A stretch of DNA of 64,000 nt, taken from positions 1 to 64,000 of the forward strand of contig CANTFL010001234.1 in NCBI GenBank assembly GCA_947650285.1. Reading direction: 5' to 3'. Shown here piece after piece: positions 33,030 through 43,839 of the stretch. The notes below the pieces were generated by a model that saw only the letters and a program-made list of their open reading frames with translations, had not been told where the DNA came from and ran no database searches. Position numbers and translations under genes: made by a program. This stretch comes from Hyaloperonospora brassicae (taxonomy: Eukaryota > Oomycota > Peronosporomycetes > Peronosporales > Peronosporaceae). The stretch's first letter is position 1. Each line of letters begins with the position of its first letter.

Positions 33030-34139
33030 ATGGTGAACAAGCGAACCGAAGTCCTCCTGGGAAGTGGCAACTATTACCACTGGGAGTATAACAGACGGAT
33101 GATCCTGCCAAGAAAGGGTCTCCTAGGGCATGCCATGGTTCTCAGGAATGGGAGTAACGTAACAGAAGCATGGCTGATAAACGACGCCAAGGCGCTAAGC
33201 ATTATCGCTTAAGGGGTTGAGTTCCAGCACCAAACCAAGATTCGATCGGCTACGCGCGCTATACAGGCATGGGGAACGCTCCGCGATTTCTACAACCGCT
33301 CGACGCTTCACAATCGTGTGACGATGACGCGTCATCTCCACGACTTAAAAATGGAGAGTGGGACAAGTATAGCGAAACATCTAGATTCTTTCGACGAACA
33401 GGTTGTGGGACTCCAGACTACGGGGGAACCGGTGAATGATTCGCTCCAGCTGGTGATACTTCTGAGCAGTCTACCTTCTGAATACGAACTGAATTTGTCG
33501 ATTGTTGAACATGCGAAGCACATTACGCTGATTGAAGTCAAGGAGAAGCTGCTCAAGGAGTCAGAAAAGATACAAAGGAACGAGGCTTCGGAGAAAGCAT
33601 TTCGCATCAATGGGAATCCTGGAAGATTAAAAAGTGGACGGGTCAACGGTCGGAAAGGCGGCGATCCACGCAATAACGGCGTATTTAAGGGAAAGCGTTT
33701 TAAGTGTGACAAGTTTGGTCACATAAAGCGGAACTACCCGTCCGGGAAACAAATCGGCGGCGATGATGTGGTATATGCAGTAAGCAAAGGGAGACCATCC
33801 GGATGACTAATCGACAGTGGTGCAACCTTCCACATGACCCCACACAGAAAAGAATTGTTCGAATACAAGGGCCTTAAGACAAACGTCAAAGTAACGATTG
33901 CAGACAGCAAGAAGTTGATCGTCAAAGGAGCCGGAACGGTAAAGCTGACCGGTTTGGATGGAAAATTCATTCGCATGGTTGAAGTCCTAAACCTCTCAGG
34001 ACTCGATAGAAGATTGCTTTCAGTCGGCATAATTGCCGAACGTGGCATAAATGTGGAGTTCTCACGTTCGTCTTGTGTCATCTGGAACAAGGATCAAGCT
34101 ATCGACTCGGGTGCAAGAATCGGAAAACATATATGCTAG
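33030..34139 (+). pseudogene. Copia C gag and protease, one frame with two stops
   Basis: A single frame runs from the ATG at 33030 through stops at 33210-33212 (TAA) and 33804-33806 (TGA) to TAG at 34137-34139. It shows the gag block (LRDFYNRSTLHNRVTMTRHL, SIAKHLDSFDEQV), a damaged zinc knuckle (FKCDKFGHIKRNYP, two Cys lost), then the intact protease motif LIDSGATFHMTP with its catalytic Asp. The TGA just before LIDSGA sits where the family usually has Trp, so it is probably a single-base change. Confidence 0.8.
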
Positions 34140-35111
34140 ACCATAAGCAAGGAGAAGCTTGTCTCGTGGGATTTTCCAGTGGTGACACTCAGTGGGAGCT
34201 TTGGCATGCCCGCATGGGACACCCAAGCAAGGACGCGTTACTCAAGACTCAAAGCTCAACTAAAGGCATTCCGAAAATAAAGCTAGGCACAGAAACACTC
34301 TGCGGCGGGTGTTTGAAGGGAAAGCAGACCGTCGCGACGTTTTCTTCACATTCAATGACGAAGACGACACGTTTACTGGAGCGCGTGCACGCATACGTCA
34401 TGTTGATAATGAGAAATCCCTCTAAGGGTGGTGCCAAATACATTCTCACGTTGGTAGACGATTAGTCACGATACGTTGCGGTCTTATGATCCAAAGTAAG
34501 AGTGAAGTGACTGGCAAGTTCAAGGAATTCAAGACGTTTTTCGAAAATCAATGGGGGGCTCGTTTGAGGTGTTTGCGCTCCGACAACGGATCAGAGGTTG
34601 TCAGCAAGACGATGGCTGGCATATGTCAACAGAACGGCAAAGTGCATCAGAGTTCCGTTCCTTACAGCCATCATCAGAATGGAGTTGCAGAGCGAATGAA
34701 CAGGACAATCATGAATAAGGCTCGGAGCATGCTACACTACCAAGGCGTTTTAACTGAATGGTGAGCGGAAGCGGTGATTACAGCAGTTAATTGATTTACC
34801 GCTCCACGAATTCGGCTCACCTCGACATGACATCGTATGAGTCGGCTAATAAGATATAGCCCCAAATGTACCACTTGCGCGTGTTCGGGTCGCAATGTTT
34901 CGCTTATATAAATGATGTGAAGAGAACAAACTTGGAGCCAAAGAGTTTTAAGTTTGTGTTCCTCGACTTCGCAGAAAATGTCAAAGGTTATCGTGTGTTC
35001 GACTTGGAGAATGCCAAGGTCAAAGTGAAGCGTTCAATGAAGTTGGACGAACGTGGAGTGGGCGGCATTTACGACACTAAGTGCTTATTCCGGAAGCGAT
35101 CTTTGACGTGA
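34140..35111 (+). pseudogene. Copia C pre-integrase and integrase, frame-shifted
   Basis: WELWHARMGHPSKDALL (pre-integrase), CGGCLKGKQ (Cys pair), then a stop and shift near 34463-34486, then CLRSDNGSE (catalytic Asp) and HHQNGVAERMNRTIM (catalytic Glu), then another shift, then YHLRVFGSQCFAYI and ENVKGYRVFDLE. At least three frames are used. Confidence 0.8.
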
Positions 35112-35236
35112 CGAATGACAGTGATGACATATAGACTCAGCATCAAGAAGATAGACAGCTAGATCTGGACGAAACCATGGAAGATGTTGGAGATCCGGTC
35201 GCGGACGTGTAGATGGAAGACGTGTAGATTAACGAT

Positions 35237-35668
35237 GTGGATTCTACATCAATCGTCAGTACACAGCAGCTGATGCCTCCCGATCTCCATGTTAAAGACA
35301 CGATGCAACTAGCAGAGTATCATTCACCGCCTCAAATGCAACAAGAAGATCGTTTAGTGTTCCGACCTGAAGTGGAGCGATCAAGAGGAAGACGTGAGCC
35401 GATTATGTTGCTTAGAAATGGCTCAAATAGTGAAGCAGAACCCATAGAAGGAAGTGACGGACCACCGACTCCGAAGAGTGCTAGGATTGATGAAGAAAGA
35501 CTCATTGCAGAAGCTGTATTATCATACGCGGTTAGCGTTGACGATGATCCTGATGTGCCGACTACATATGATGAAGCAGTGGCAAGCGACGGCGCAGTAA
35601 AGTGGCATGGGGCCATGAACACGGAGCTACGTTCCCATGAGCAGAATCAACGTGGACATTGAAGCCAC
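35237..35668 (+). pseudogene. Copia C linker before RT
   Basis: An open frame of 141 codons that is Pro, Glu and Ser rich, ending with PTTYDEAVASDGAVKWHGAM, the typical lead-in to Copia RT (usual form: AxxSxxxxxWxxAM). Confidence 0.7.
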
Positions 35669-36388
35669 GAAAAAATTATCAGTGGCACGATTGGATCACG
35701 ATGGGTCTTTGCCAAGAAGCGTGATCAGAATGGCGCTGTCGTGCGATACAAAGCACGACTAGTAGCGAAAGGTTTCAAATAGAAGTACGGTGTCGACTTC
35801 TTCGAAACTTATTCTCCGCTCTCTAGCATGAATTCAATATTAATAGTTCTCGCTCTGTGTGCTGACTGTGACTACCAAATGAAATATCTTGACGTTGATA
35901 CAGCCTTTCTCAACAGTTTGCTGATGGACAACGTATATATGGAAGTTCCGCTCGATGTCACCAATGCTCAAGGGAAAGTGTATCAGATTACCAAGGCTAT
36001 CTATGGAATGCAGCGAGTGCATGGAACAAAACAATGCATATTGGATTTGCGAAGAACGTCTTCAAGAGCTGCGGGGGGGGGCCAGTGTGTTTATGTCAAG
36101 CACTCCCAGGAAAACCTTGTTAATGTTGGACTTTATGTTGATGACATGATCATCGGAGCAAGAACAAGCAAGGAAATCAATCAAGTCAAGGAAGTGCTCA
36201 AGAAAGCTTTCAAGATAATGGAATTGGGAAAAGCGAAGTTCATTTTGGGTATGGAGATCAACCACGACAGGTCTGCCAGGACACTCATGATCAAGCAGAC
36301 TCGCTACATCGACGACGTGGTCAAGATATCTGGCCAAAGAGATATCAAGAGTGTGGACAACCCATGCGCTGTAGTAATAAAATTGTAA
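35669..36388 (+). pseudogene. Copia C reverse transcriptase
   Basis: From SRWVFAKKRDQNG through VRYKARLVAKGFK, a TAG at 35780-35782 where the family has Gln, then KYGVDFFETYSPL, YLDVDTAFLNSLL and the active site GLYVDDMIIGA. Between AIYGM (about 36005) and GQCVYVKH (about 36085) about 25 residues are out of register, bounded by indels including a nine-G run near 36070. Beyond that the frame is restored and ends at TAA 36386-36388. The catalytic residues are intact but the gene is broken. Confidence 0.85.
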
Positions 36389-36399
36389 TCAGCACAGTC

Positions 36400-37080
36400 A
36401 CCTACGATGGAAAAAGAAAGTTCGGCGATGCGATCGAAGCCGCATCGCTCCTTGATCGGATGACTACTATACATTACAACATGTACTAGGCCGGATATTG
36501 CGTACGTGGTGACACAACTATCACTTTTTCTGGAGAAACCTGGATTATAACATTGGAGTGTAGCTATCGCGTTTTAAGATATCTGAAGGCCGCACACCAA
36601 ACAGGTTTCGTCTACCAAGGCACTGGGAGTGTTGGGCTAAAGGCGTACCCGGATGCTAATTGGGGCAGCAACATCGATGCTAGACGTTCGGTCTCATAAG
36701 TTATGGTCATGATTGCAAGCGTACCAGTGGTATTCAAGTCGAAGTATCAGCGAACGGTTGCGCTCAGCTCGACGAAAGCTGAATATATGGCACTCATTCT
36801 TTGCACACAAAATGTTCTTTAGACGCGTGCGATGCTAAAGGACATGGGTCACGAACAAGTGAAAGGCACACAAGTTTAAAAAAGATAATCAAGGAGAGAT
36901 TGCTTTGGCCGACAATGCCGGATACCACGCTCGGAAAAAGTATGTGGACAATATACATCACTTCATTCGTGCCAATGTGCAAGACGGAATAATGAAGATC
37001 GACTACATCGACACGAAAAATCAACTTGCGGAATGCTGACGAAGGCACTCGGAACTAAGGTACTAATATTTATGTGCGAG
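36400..37080 (+). pseudogene. Copia C RNase H remnant
   Basis: In several frames: LKAYPDANWGSNIDARRS (first catalytic Asp), VALSSTKAEYMAL (Glu), DNAGYHARK-like text near 36915, and LTKALGTK near 37035, the end of the polyprotein. Confidence 0.7.
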
Positions 37081-37141
37081 GCAACTAGGATCAAGACCAA
37101 TCCAGATTCGAAGACCGACACACAGTAGCGGCGAGTGGGAG

Positions 37142-37357
37142 TGTGAAGTTACGCCGCTTCATGCAGTCGTTTCATGTTGGGCTCATGATGATGATTTCTG
37201 TGTTAGGGTTTTTTATGGTGTTGGTTACCGAAGAAGGTAATGGGTCGCGGTTACATGATGAGATCACAGGATGTCGTTACATTTAGGCTGAGACATAGCT
37301 AAGGTTAGTGAACTAAGGAACTTCAATACATTCACTTCGGGTTTTACCTTCTTTGCA
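37142..37357 (+). repeat. Right LTR of Copia C
   Basis: Begins TGTGAAGTTACGCCGC and ends ACCTTCTTTGCA. Partner of 32760-32976. Confidence 0.85.
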
Positions 37358-38092
37358 ATTAATTCCCCGACTTTCGATGATAGGTACCCTTAACCTTATA
37401 TCTGGTCCGTCCTCGATGTGTTCCTTTACCTTGATATTGATCCTGTCTCGAAATCAATGCATTGCCTGGTCAAGCTAATTTTTGTGTGGCACATATATTT
37501 TGCGGCAGTAGCTCGATACAATGGGCATCTAACTCCGACTCTGCTCGAAGCGCATTCATTACTTTCGCCGACGACGGAGCTAAGCACTGAACTCCTGGAT
37601 AATAATGTTTTGATAATTGCCGTACCACTGCACGATATGTTTGTAACACATTGCTCGAAATTATCTTGGCAAACTCATCATCTTTAATTACTTATTTGTA
37701 ATGCTGCAGCTCGTTACGCTGCAGCTATACCTAGCGCAACCAATCATTGAAGTTCCTTTCAGGAGTATACTTGTTGGCATACAAAAATTGACGAGCGAAG
37801 ATGTAACTTGCGTACTCTATGTTGGTTTGCTTGTTGACAAAGCATATATACGTCGCATGAGCGCTGTCCTCATGACAGATGAGCTCAGCAACGGCAGTTA
37901 GAATACCATGCTTAATTGCTTTACGAGCAACATTATCCATCAAAGCAAATTGTGTGTATGATACAGATGCCCTAATAACCTCGTCAGATTTAATTACACC
38001 CACACACCAATGTGCCTTAGAAATATCTCCAGATCAACAGCATATAGACTAAATCTTCCATGCATCATCGGTAGTTTATTTTCAAGTTTCAT
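37358..38092 (-). pseudogene. Copia B gag (separated part)
   Basis: Minus strand from the ATG at 38090-38092: KLPMMHGRFSLYAVDLEIFL (gag start), then an open run (37731-38003) with NVARKAIKHGILTAV and YIFARQFLYANKYTPERNFNDWL, the classic UBN2-type gag block. Near 37420-37360 a basic Gly-rich tail (THRGRTRYKVKGTYHRKSG) leads up to the Copia C insertion. The zinc knuckle that should follow is found on the other side of Copia C, at about 32720. Confidence 0.75.
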
Positions 38093-39441
38093 CCCAAATG
38101 CACCACCAGATTGGTGTGGTTTCATTCCATCAGCTTTTGGCTAACTCGTAGCATTTTCTAGTCCATGTGTTGGGAATGTTGGATGCACTGAGCTCAAAAA
38201 CGTCGACGTAGTCACATTCGGTGAAGTTGGGTCCATTAAGCCACTTCAAATCGTATCACCAAACGAGAAACCTCCGCAAATCATTCCAAAAGAACCAGCT
38301 GAAGTTATACTGATGTCTGCAGAGAATCCACCAACTCAACTCGATGCACCACTGAAAACCACAGTCGTTGAAACATATCCACAAAACACACCACATCACT
38401 TGTAGCTGTATCGCCCACAGCTGATGAGGTCGTACTTAATCCAGACATGCGTAAGTGAAGATGCCATGTACGTTGACAAAGCGCTAATATGGGCTCATAA
38501 CCTATCTCGATGCGCAGGTGAGTGACACCTGTCTGTGAAGTGATTAATACACGCGAGACAAGAGCAAACGAAACACTTGATTTCCACTGATCGACTTTGG
38601 GGTTATGGAGGGAAAACCTCGTAGATGAGAACTCCTCCTCTGTTAGTCCTAAGACTATGTAGCTATGTACGAACGGGTGACTGCTGCAACTGTGACTGCG
38701 CCAAAGCGCAGCCTATTATAGTATTCAGACGATATTGGCATGAGGGCTTTATACGTGCCAAGGTTTTCCGACGCACGCATCGGAGGGGACGTGTTGTGTT
38801 TATGACCATGTGTGCGAGAATCTGTTCATTGCGTTACACGGCTGCAAAACAATTTCCTCATGATGGTCTAAGCGTCGCACCGTCTTCGGTCGCTAAGCCA
38901 GAAGATGCAGCAGGATTGCATGGTGCCATTTATTAGGTCAGTACTCGCTCACCAGCAACGAAGACCATTGCAGGGTCATCGTAATGATGCTTAATAACGT
39001 AATATATTGCAGCCGAGAAAAGTCAGTGTAACAATTTACACTTCGGTTGTTAACCGGAATAACAGGTGCGACGCACGGTAAGGATGAGATACCATTAGAA
39101 AAGATATTAGAACACCTAATCAGTCGTTGGGGGCCGACGTGTGTCAGCTACCAAAATACGAGATCATTAAGAAGGTACTAATTAGAACATTAGTGTCTCG
39201 ATTTTGTACGCTTAGTCTGAGGTGTTCTTTGAGACGAAATCAAATATGGGTCAGTTCTCCTTTTGATCTAATAATGACACGTGCCTTTCTAAGTCTTCTT
39301 TGGTCGTAGAGAGTCAAGTCTTGTTCAGACACAGGCTATCAAGCGCACAGTGCAGTCGATTCGCTGAATCGTTGAAACCGTTAAATAAGGATTTGAAGCT
39401 TTAAGCTCGTTTACTCCTGAAGTCGAGTTCTCGTACAGATC
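38093..39441. other. 5' end of Copia B and spacer before Gypsy D
   Basis: This holds the expected 5' leader and LTR of Copia B, marked by the 40-bp repeat at 38654-38693. A Pro/Thr-rich open stretch on the plus strand (about 38160-38405) and a short open frame (38625-38936) have no recognised domain. The rest shows nothing. Confidence 0.4.
38654..38693 (-). repeat. Right copy of the 40-bp direct repeat flanking Copia B
   Basis: Differs from 29715-29754 at two bases. It sits about 560 bases outside the Copia B gag start, compatible with an LTR. Confidence 0.7.
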
Positions 39442-39446
39442 TAGCC
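39442..39446. other. Left target site duplication (TAGCC) of Gypsy D
   Basis: TAGCC directly before the left LTR is repeated exactly after the right LTR at 47728-47732. This proves the element ends and shows the two LTRs belong to one insertion. Confidence 0.92.
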
Positions 39447-39895
39447 TGTAACGGGGTGAGACCGATACATAAAGATTGATATCTTTGTATCAATTTTTGA
39501 ACATTATCTAAATAGATAATGTTCAATTTACATTACTCGTACGGAGTAAAGTTGAAGGAATATTACCCCCGAGGGTAATACTTCTATGATGGGTTGCTCC
39601 ACCTGATGGTTGATGTTCGCGGTACATCAACTCGATTAATCACCAATCGCTGCTGGACGCGCGCAACGGGTGGTGAGCAAGAAACCCACATAGGAGATTG
39701 TAGTTTAATATAGTGCGCTCAAGAAAAAAGATGGTTTATTCAGAAAACATAACTATATTAAATACAGTTCTACTTTTCCCCTAAGACAGAAGTTTTGAGT
39801 TCTGCCTACTTCGCTGCGCTTCCTCACGCCACGTGTACGTGACGTCGGGTACACACAACCTTGTGTCAAATTGACACAAGGCGTACCCCGTTACA
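39447..39895 (+). repeat. Left LTR of Gypsy D
   Basis: 449 bases, TGTAACGGGG...CCCCGTTACA. It contains an AT-rich inverted pair (AACATTATCTA...TAGATAATGTT, about 39496-39520) and GGTATATTACCCCCGAGGGTAATA-like palindromic sequence near 39560, as well as the block CGCGCAACGGGTGGTGAG shared with element E. Confidence 0.92.
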
Positions 39896-39897
39896 CC

Positions 39898-39915
39898 TGG
39901 TAGCACTTTGTAGCC
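39898..39915 (+). promoter_or_regulatory. Candidate primer binding site of Gypsy D
   Basis: TGGTAGCACTTTGTAGCC starts two bases after the left LTR. A leading TGG pairs with the CCA end of a tRNA. Element E keeps a similar sequence (GCGGTAGCACACTGTAGTC) at about 51900-51918. The tRNA was not identified. Confidence 0.55.
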
Positions 39916-40189
39916 CAACCAGCGGCCATAACCATCTCATCCGACACGAACATGTTGGATGAGGAGTAAAGCTTTCACGCTACGCGTGGAGGCTCTAATT
40001 ATTGTGGTGGTATCGAATGGAGGGCGGTAGAACGAATGAGTTCTACTGTGGCGAGTTTTCCATTACCGCCATATTGAAATCCCTTGACAGGGACCAACAG
40101 CATGTTGCTACATCCAGGTTAATTCAAAATAATTTGTCGCTGAAAATAAAGAGGTAGCCTTGCTTTACCAGCAAGGCTCTCAACATGCC

Positions 40190-41098
40190 AAGCAGTTGAG
40201 AGAACTCGGTGATCAACAGACAGAGCTGTTGAGATAGCAGGAATTCAATGCTGCTGGTGGCGGGACGACACACACGCGTTGTCCCGAGATCTCGAAGGTT
40301 GACATCTCCAAGTACAGTGGAGTCCCGGAGGACTTCCTGTTACTATGGTTCGTCGAATTCGGCAGAGCCATAAAGGCACGTCGTATCGACGATGAGAAAA
40401 TGAGATAAACATTTGCTTAATCCCATTTGGCGGGACATGCCAAGACTTGGGCCTCAGGGCTGAAGATGAGCGACCCATATGATTTTGAGTCACTCGAATC
40501 CTTCAAAACCTCGGTTCAAACGGACGTTTCAGCCGCCAGGAGCAGAGTTTAGAGCTCGATTGGAGCTTCTAAAGCTCTTACAGGGTAAGCGTGACGTGCA
40601 CTCTTACGCCTAATATATACGACTCCTTGCGAGTAGTATAACTGCTAACCCTGTACATGAACACACATTGATTACTGTGGTCTTGCAAGGGCTCGCAGAC
40701 GGCCCTGTCAGGAATCATCTATTCCGCTTAGAGCTGGATACGCTTGAACATGCAATCGCAGTTGCGGAACAGGAAGAGTTTAGCATGGGACAGGCCCATG
40801 ATAGCTCGAGCTCCTATTGTACACCGATACGACAAGAGTCCGGAGGTCCAGAACCGATGGACTTCTGCTATGTTGAGATCGAGAGACCTCGCTCTTTAAA
40901 TAAAAGCGATTGCAAAAGTGCAATCGTTGTCAAAAGCTACGACACTACGCTTACGAGTGTAGTGCCCCACGCTTAGTACCAAACATTACTGAGCAACAAG
41001 ATCGGCCATTTTCCAAAAGGGGCAATGGGCGTGGATCCAACGCTGTTGCGAAACCGCAACAGCAAAGCGGACTATCAGAAAATGGTCGGGGTCAGTAG
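40190..41098 (+). pseudogene. Gypsy D gag with CCHC zinc knuckle
   Basis: Read across stops: EISKVDISKYSGVPEDFLLL, then LAGHAKTWASGLK, then a shifted middle part, and the knuckle CNRCQKLRHYAYEC (about 40916-40957), a complete CX2CX4HX4C. It ends near 41098. There are several TAG/TAA stops. Confidence 0.75.
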
Positions 41099-41232
41099 GG
41101 GAGTAGCGCCCTACTGATTCAGCAACCTCAAGAGAATTTTCAAAACGTTTGACGAAAGTTGCTCCAGATACACAATCTTTGTGTGTCTCTGCACTTGGTG
41201 ATGAGATATCACTCATCATATTCAAGTTGTAA

Positions 41233-41720
41233 GTGACAGCCGACTTGTCACTTCCCGCCCTAGTCGACTGTGGGGCGTCGAAAAACTTTGTTCGTCGCCA
41301 GTCACTAGAGGGTCGTAGGCTCAAGTTCGTTGAGCGCGGCATCCCTTCAACAAAGATGACAGTGCGCCTCGCCAGCAAAAGGCGCATCGATAACAGCTGC
41401 AAAACATATAGAGGGAATCAACTACACGTTAGAGGGCGAGCAGTACGATGATGACTTCATCGCACTGGATCTGAATGACAAATTTAATGTCATCCTAAGA
41501 TTACCTTGGCTCAGAAGGTACGAGCTAATGGTGAGCTGGCAGCATCGATCCATGAAGATGTCTGCTATTTGTTCACCAGATGACCATCTGATGGACGTCA
41601 TGGAGCGTCCACGAGCGTGTGGATGTAATGTGATTGAGTGCGATGTCCTCACTTGCGGTACAGTCGTTAGCACGACTTCACAAGACCTCAGTGTAGCTTA
41701 TCAGTACACAGTGTAGCAAT
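41233..41720 (+). pseudogene. Gypsy D aspartic protease region
   Basis: LSLPALVDCGASKNFVRRQSL carries the protease motif in the form DCGAS (usual DSGAS), with the catalytic Asp kept, followed by DNKFNVILRLPWLRRY, the downstream block of retropepsins. The pieces lie in different frames. Confidence 0.7.
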
Positions 41721-42479
41721 CGTTTGGCAGCTGTACAGAAGTACATGCAGCGACGAAGTTCCACCACTCGAATGAGTCGAGTGGATGGGGACATGAATGG
41801 ATGCCTAGCAGGCAACGCCCTAGAAATGAAAAAAGTGTTGCCGCCAAAGGGCAACACGGTCATCCTAGGTCGACTGGAGAGTCATTTGTAGAGGATCAGA
41901 CCCTGACTATAGTTGCGAAGCCACATTTAGAAGACGTCGAGGGGATGAGTCCCCACGTGCTTGAGGAAGGAATTTTTCAAGAGTCTCATGCTGAGGGATT
42001 AGGCCTCAGCAACCTGTGGGAACAAGTTCCCAGGAAGAAACCGAGACGTTAAATGTCTTGGTCCTTGACTAATCAAGCGTAGACGCTTACACGCTTGATC
42101 GGATTGTGCCTCCGAAGTTAAGTTCGGAGACAACTCCATTGCCGACGGTATAACCGAAACGGTTCTTGCGTGATCTGCGCAGTGGCAAGATCAAACAGAT
42201 GTGCATACTCGTCAAAGAGGATGAGTATGTGGCCGATATTCGGTCGGCCACAGTATTTGCTGAGAACGAACAGGTAATCAGCAGCTCATCAATGGACGAA
42301 AGTGTCCTCGCTTAGAAGACTCGGATTGAGCGATACAAGTCTCAAATCTGGGAGTCGCTTTAGGCAAATCGTTTGTATAAGGTTTTGATCGAATTCAGGG
42401 ATGTGTTCCCTGAATCCGTACCTTGCTAGTTGCCTAAGGACAAAGGCAGTCGAAACGAGATCGAGATCATACCGGGCTC

Positions 42480-43150
42480 AAATTACTGTGTCATGAAGTA
42501 GTGTCCACTGCCTCGTGAACAAGTACTAGCGATCGACAAGTTCTGGGCCGATCGCGTTGGAGCGGGCCATGTGAGGGAATCAACATCCCCTCACAGCTCT
42601 CCGACCTTCTGTGTGCGAAAGGCCACAAAAGGATGGCGGATAGTGCACGCATTCAACAAATTGAATGCTGCAACGGTACCGGCTCAGACGCCAATACCGA
42701 GGAAGGACGTAATCATAGATGGTATGTCAAAGAGTACCATCTTTTCGTCCATGGATCTGATGGATGGATTCTATCAGATCCTCATGCATGAACGGGACAT
42801 CCCGTACACAGCAGTGAGCATTCCCAGCGGTATGCTGTGGGAGTGGCTAGTGGTGTCACAGGGGATGAGCAATTCCCCTGAAACATTCAACAGATGTGTC
42901 ACAGATTTGTTGAGACCGGTGCGAGATCTCGCACAGAGTTACTTCGACGATGTGTTCGTCCATAGCCCGGTCATAAACGGAATGACGGACGTGAATTTTC
43001 GTAGAACACACGTTCGTCAGGTTCTTTAACTTATACGCAAGCATAGGTAGTACGTCAATCTCAAGAAGTGTATATTCGCGGCTAGCGAAATACCACTTCT
43101 TGGGTGCGTCGTGGCTTAACACGGCGTACGCCCCGATCCCGAGAAGATCA
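42480..43150 (+). pseudogene. Gypsy D reverse transcriptase
   Basis: A 152-codon open stretch (42571-43026) shows SSPTFCVRKATKGWRIVHAF, FSSMDLMDGFYQILMHERD (first Asp), VVSQGMSNSPETFNRCVTDLL and the active site QSYFDDVFVHS (FDD). Upstream a TAG at 42499-42501 interrupts the PLPREQV lead-in. Confidence 0.88.
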
Positions 43151-43189
43151 AGGTGATCACCGACTGGTCAGTGCCAGTAGATGCCAAGA

Positions 43190-43830
43190 AAATTTGTAAG
43201 CTCCTTGAGATAGTGGCGTAGCTGCACAAGTACTCTCGCAACTTCGCAGAGATGACTGTTCATCTTTCTTGTTTACTCAAGAAAAATGTGGAGTGGACAT
43301 GGAACGCTGCCTGTCAGCGCTCCTTTGAAAGTATCAAGTAAAGCTTAATGCAATCGCATATGTTGGCGATTCCCGACCAGGACAGACCATTTCATGTGGT
43401 CTGTGACCCCACCGATTTGGCGATTGGCTGCGCGTTGATGCAACTTGATACAGACGATACAGAGCGAGTCATCTGCTATCAATCGCGTTAGGTGCAAGCA
43501 GTTTAAATATAATTACTCATTGCATGACAAGGAACTCCTTGCCATGAAGTACGGACTGGCCAAGGTTCGCGTCTTTCTCTTAGGTATAGATCGTTCATTG
43601 TCTATACGGACCATTTGTCACTACGCACGGCCGTGACCAGTCCCCACCTTTCGCAACAAATGGAAAGGTGGCTGTCTTTCTTTGTCTAGTGCGAATTCTC
43701 CACCGAGCATAAAATAGGACGACGTAACGTCGTCGCTGATTCGCTTTCGCGCCGACCCAATTTCGAGCTGGGCACGGAATCCAACAGTGGAGACAAAACC
43801 ACTGTTGCTGCACTTACGGTCAGTGTCCCC
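43190..43830 (+). pseudogene. Gypsy D RNase H region
   Basis: LHKYSRNFAEMTVHLSCLLKKN (RT-RNase H connection), FHVVCDPTDLAIGCALMQ (first catalytic Asp region), ERVICYQSR then TAG at 43489-43491, NYSLHDKELLAMKYGL (Glu) and RRNVVADSLSRRPNFEL (last Asp). Stops and one frame shift separate the pieces. Confidence 0.82.
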
Positions 43831-43839
43831 TCGTCAACA

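Larger units (their letters stand above)
32760..37357 (+). mobile_element. Copia C: LTR-flanked Copia element inserted into Copia B
   Basis: Two LTRs (32760-32976 and 37142-37357) of 217 and 216 bases start TGT and end TGCA and differ at only a few places, mostly at their edges. Gag, protease, integrase, RT and RNase H lie between them in Copia order on the plus strand. A purine tract (GGCGAGTGGGAG, about 37130-37141) precedes the right LTR. Flanking bases (ATATC left, ATTAA right) do not form a clear duplication. The high LTR similarity makes it the youngest Copia in the window, yet its coding region has several stops and frameshifts. Confidence 0.85.
29715..38693 (-). mobile_element. Copia B: minus-strand Copia element split by Copia C
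   Basis: Gag (38092-37358) and the rest of pol (32759-29830) lie on the minus strand either side of Copia C (32760-37357), in proper Copia order from right to left. Nearly identical 40-base sequences (29715-29754 and 38654-38693, 38 of 40 matching, direct orientation) bracket it and may be LTR remnants. Most of the RT to RNase H region is deleted. The element is dead. Confidence 0.75.
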
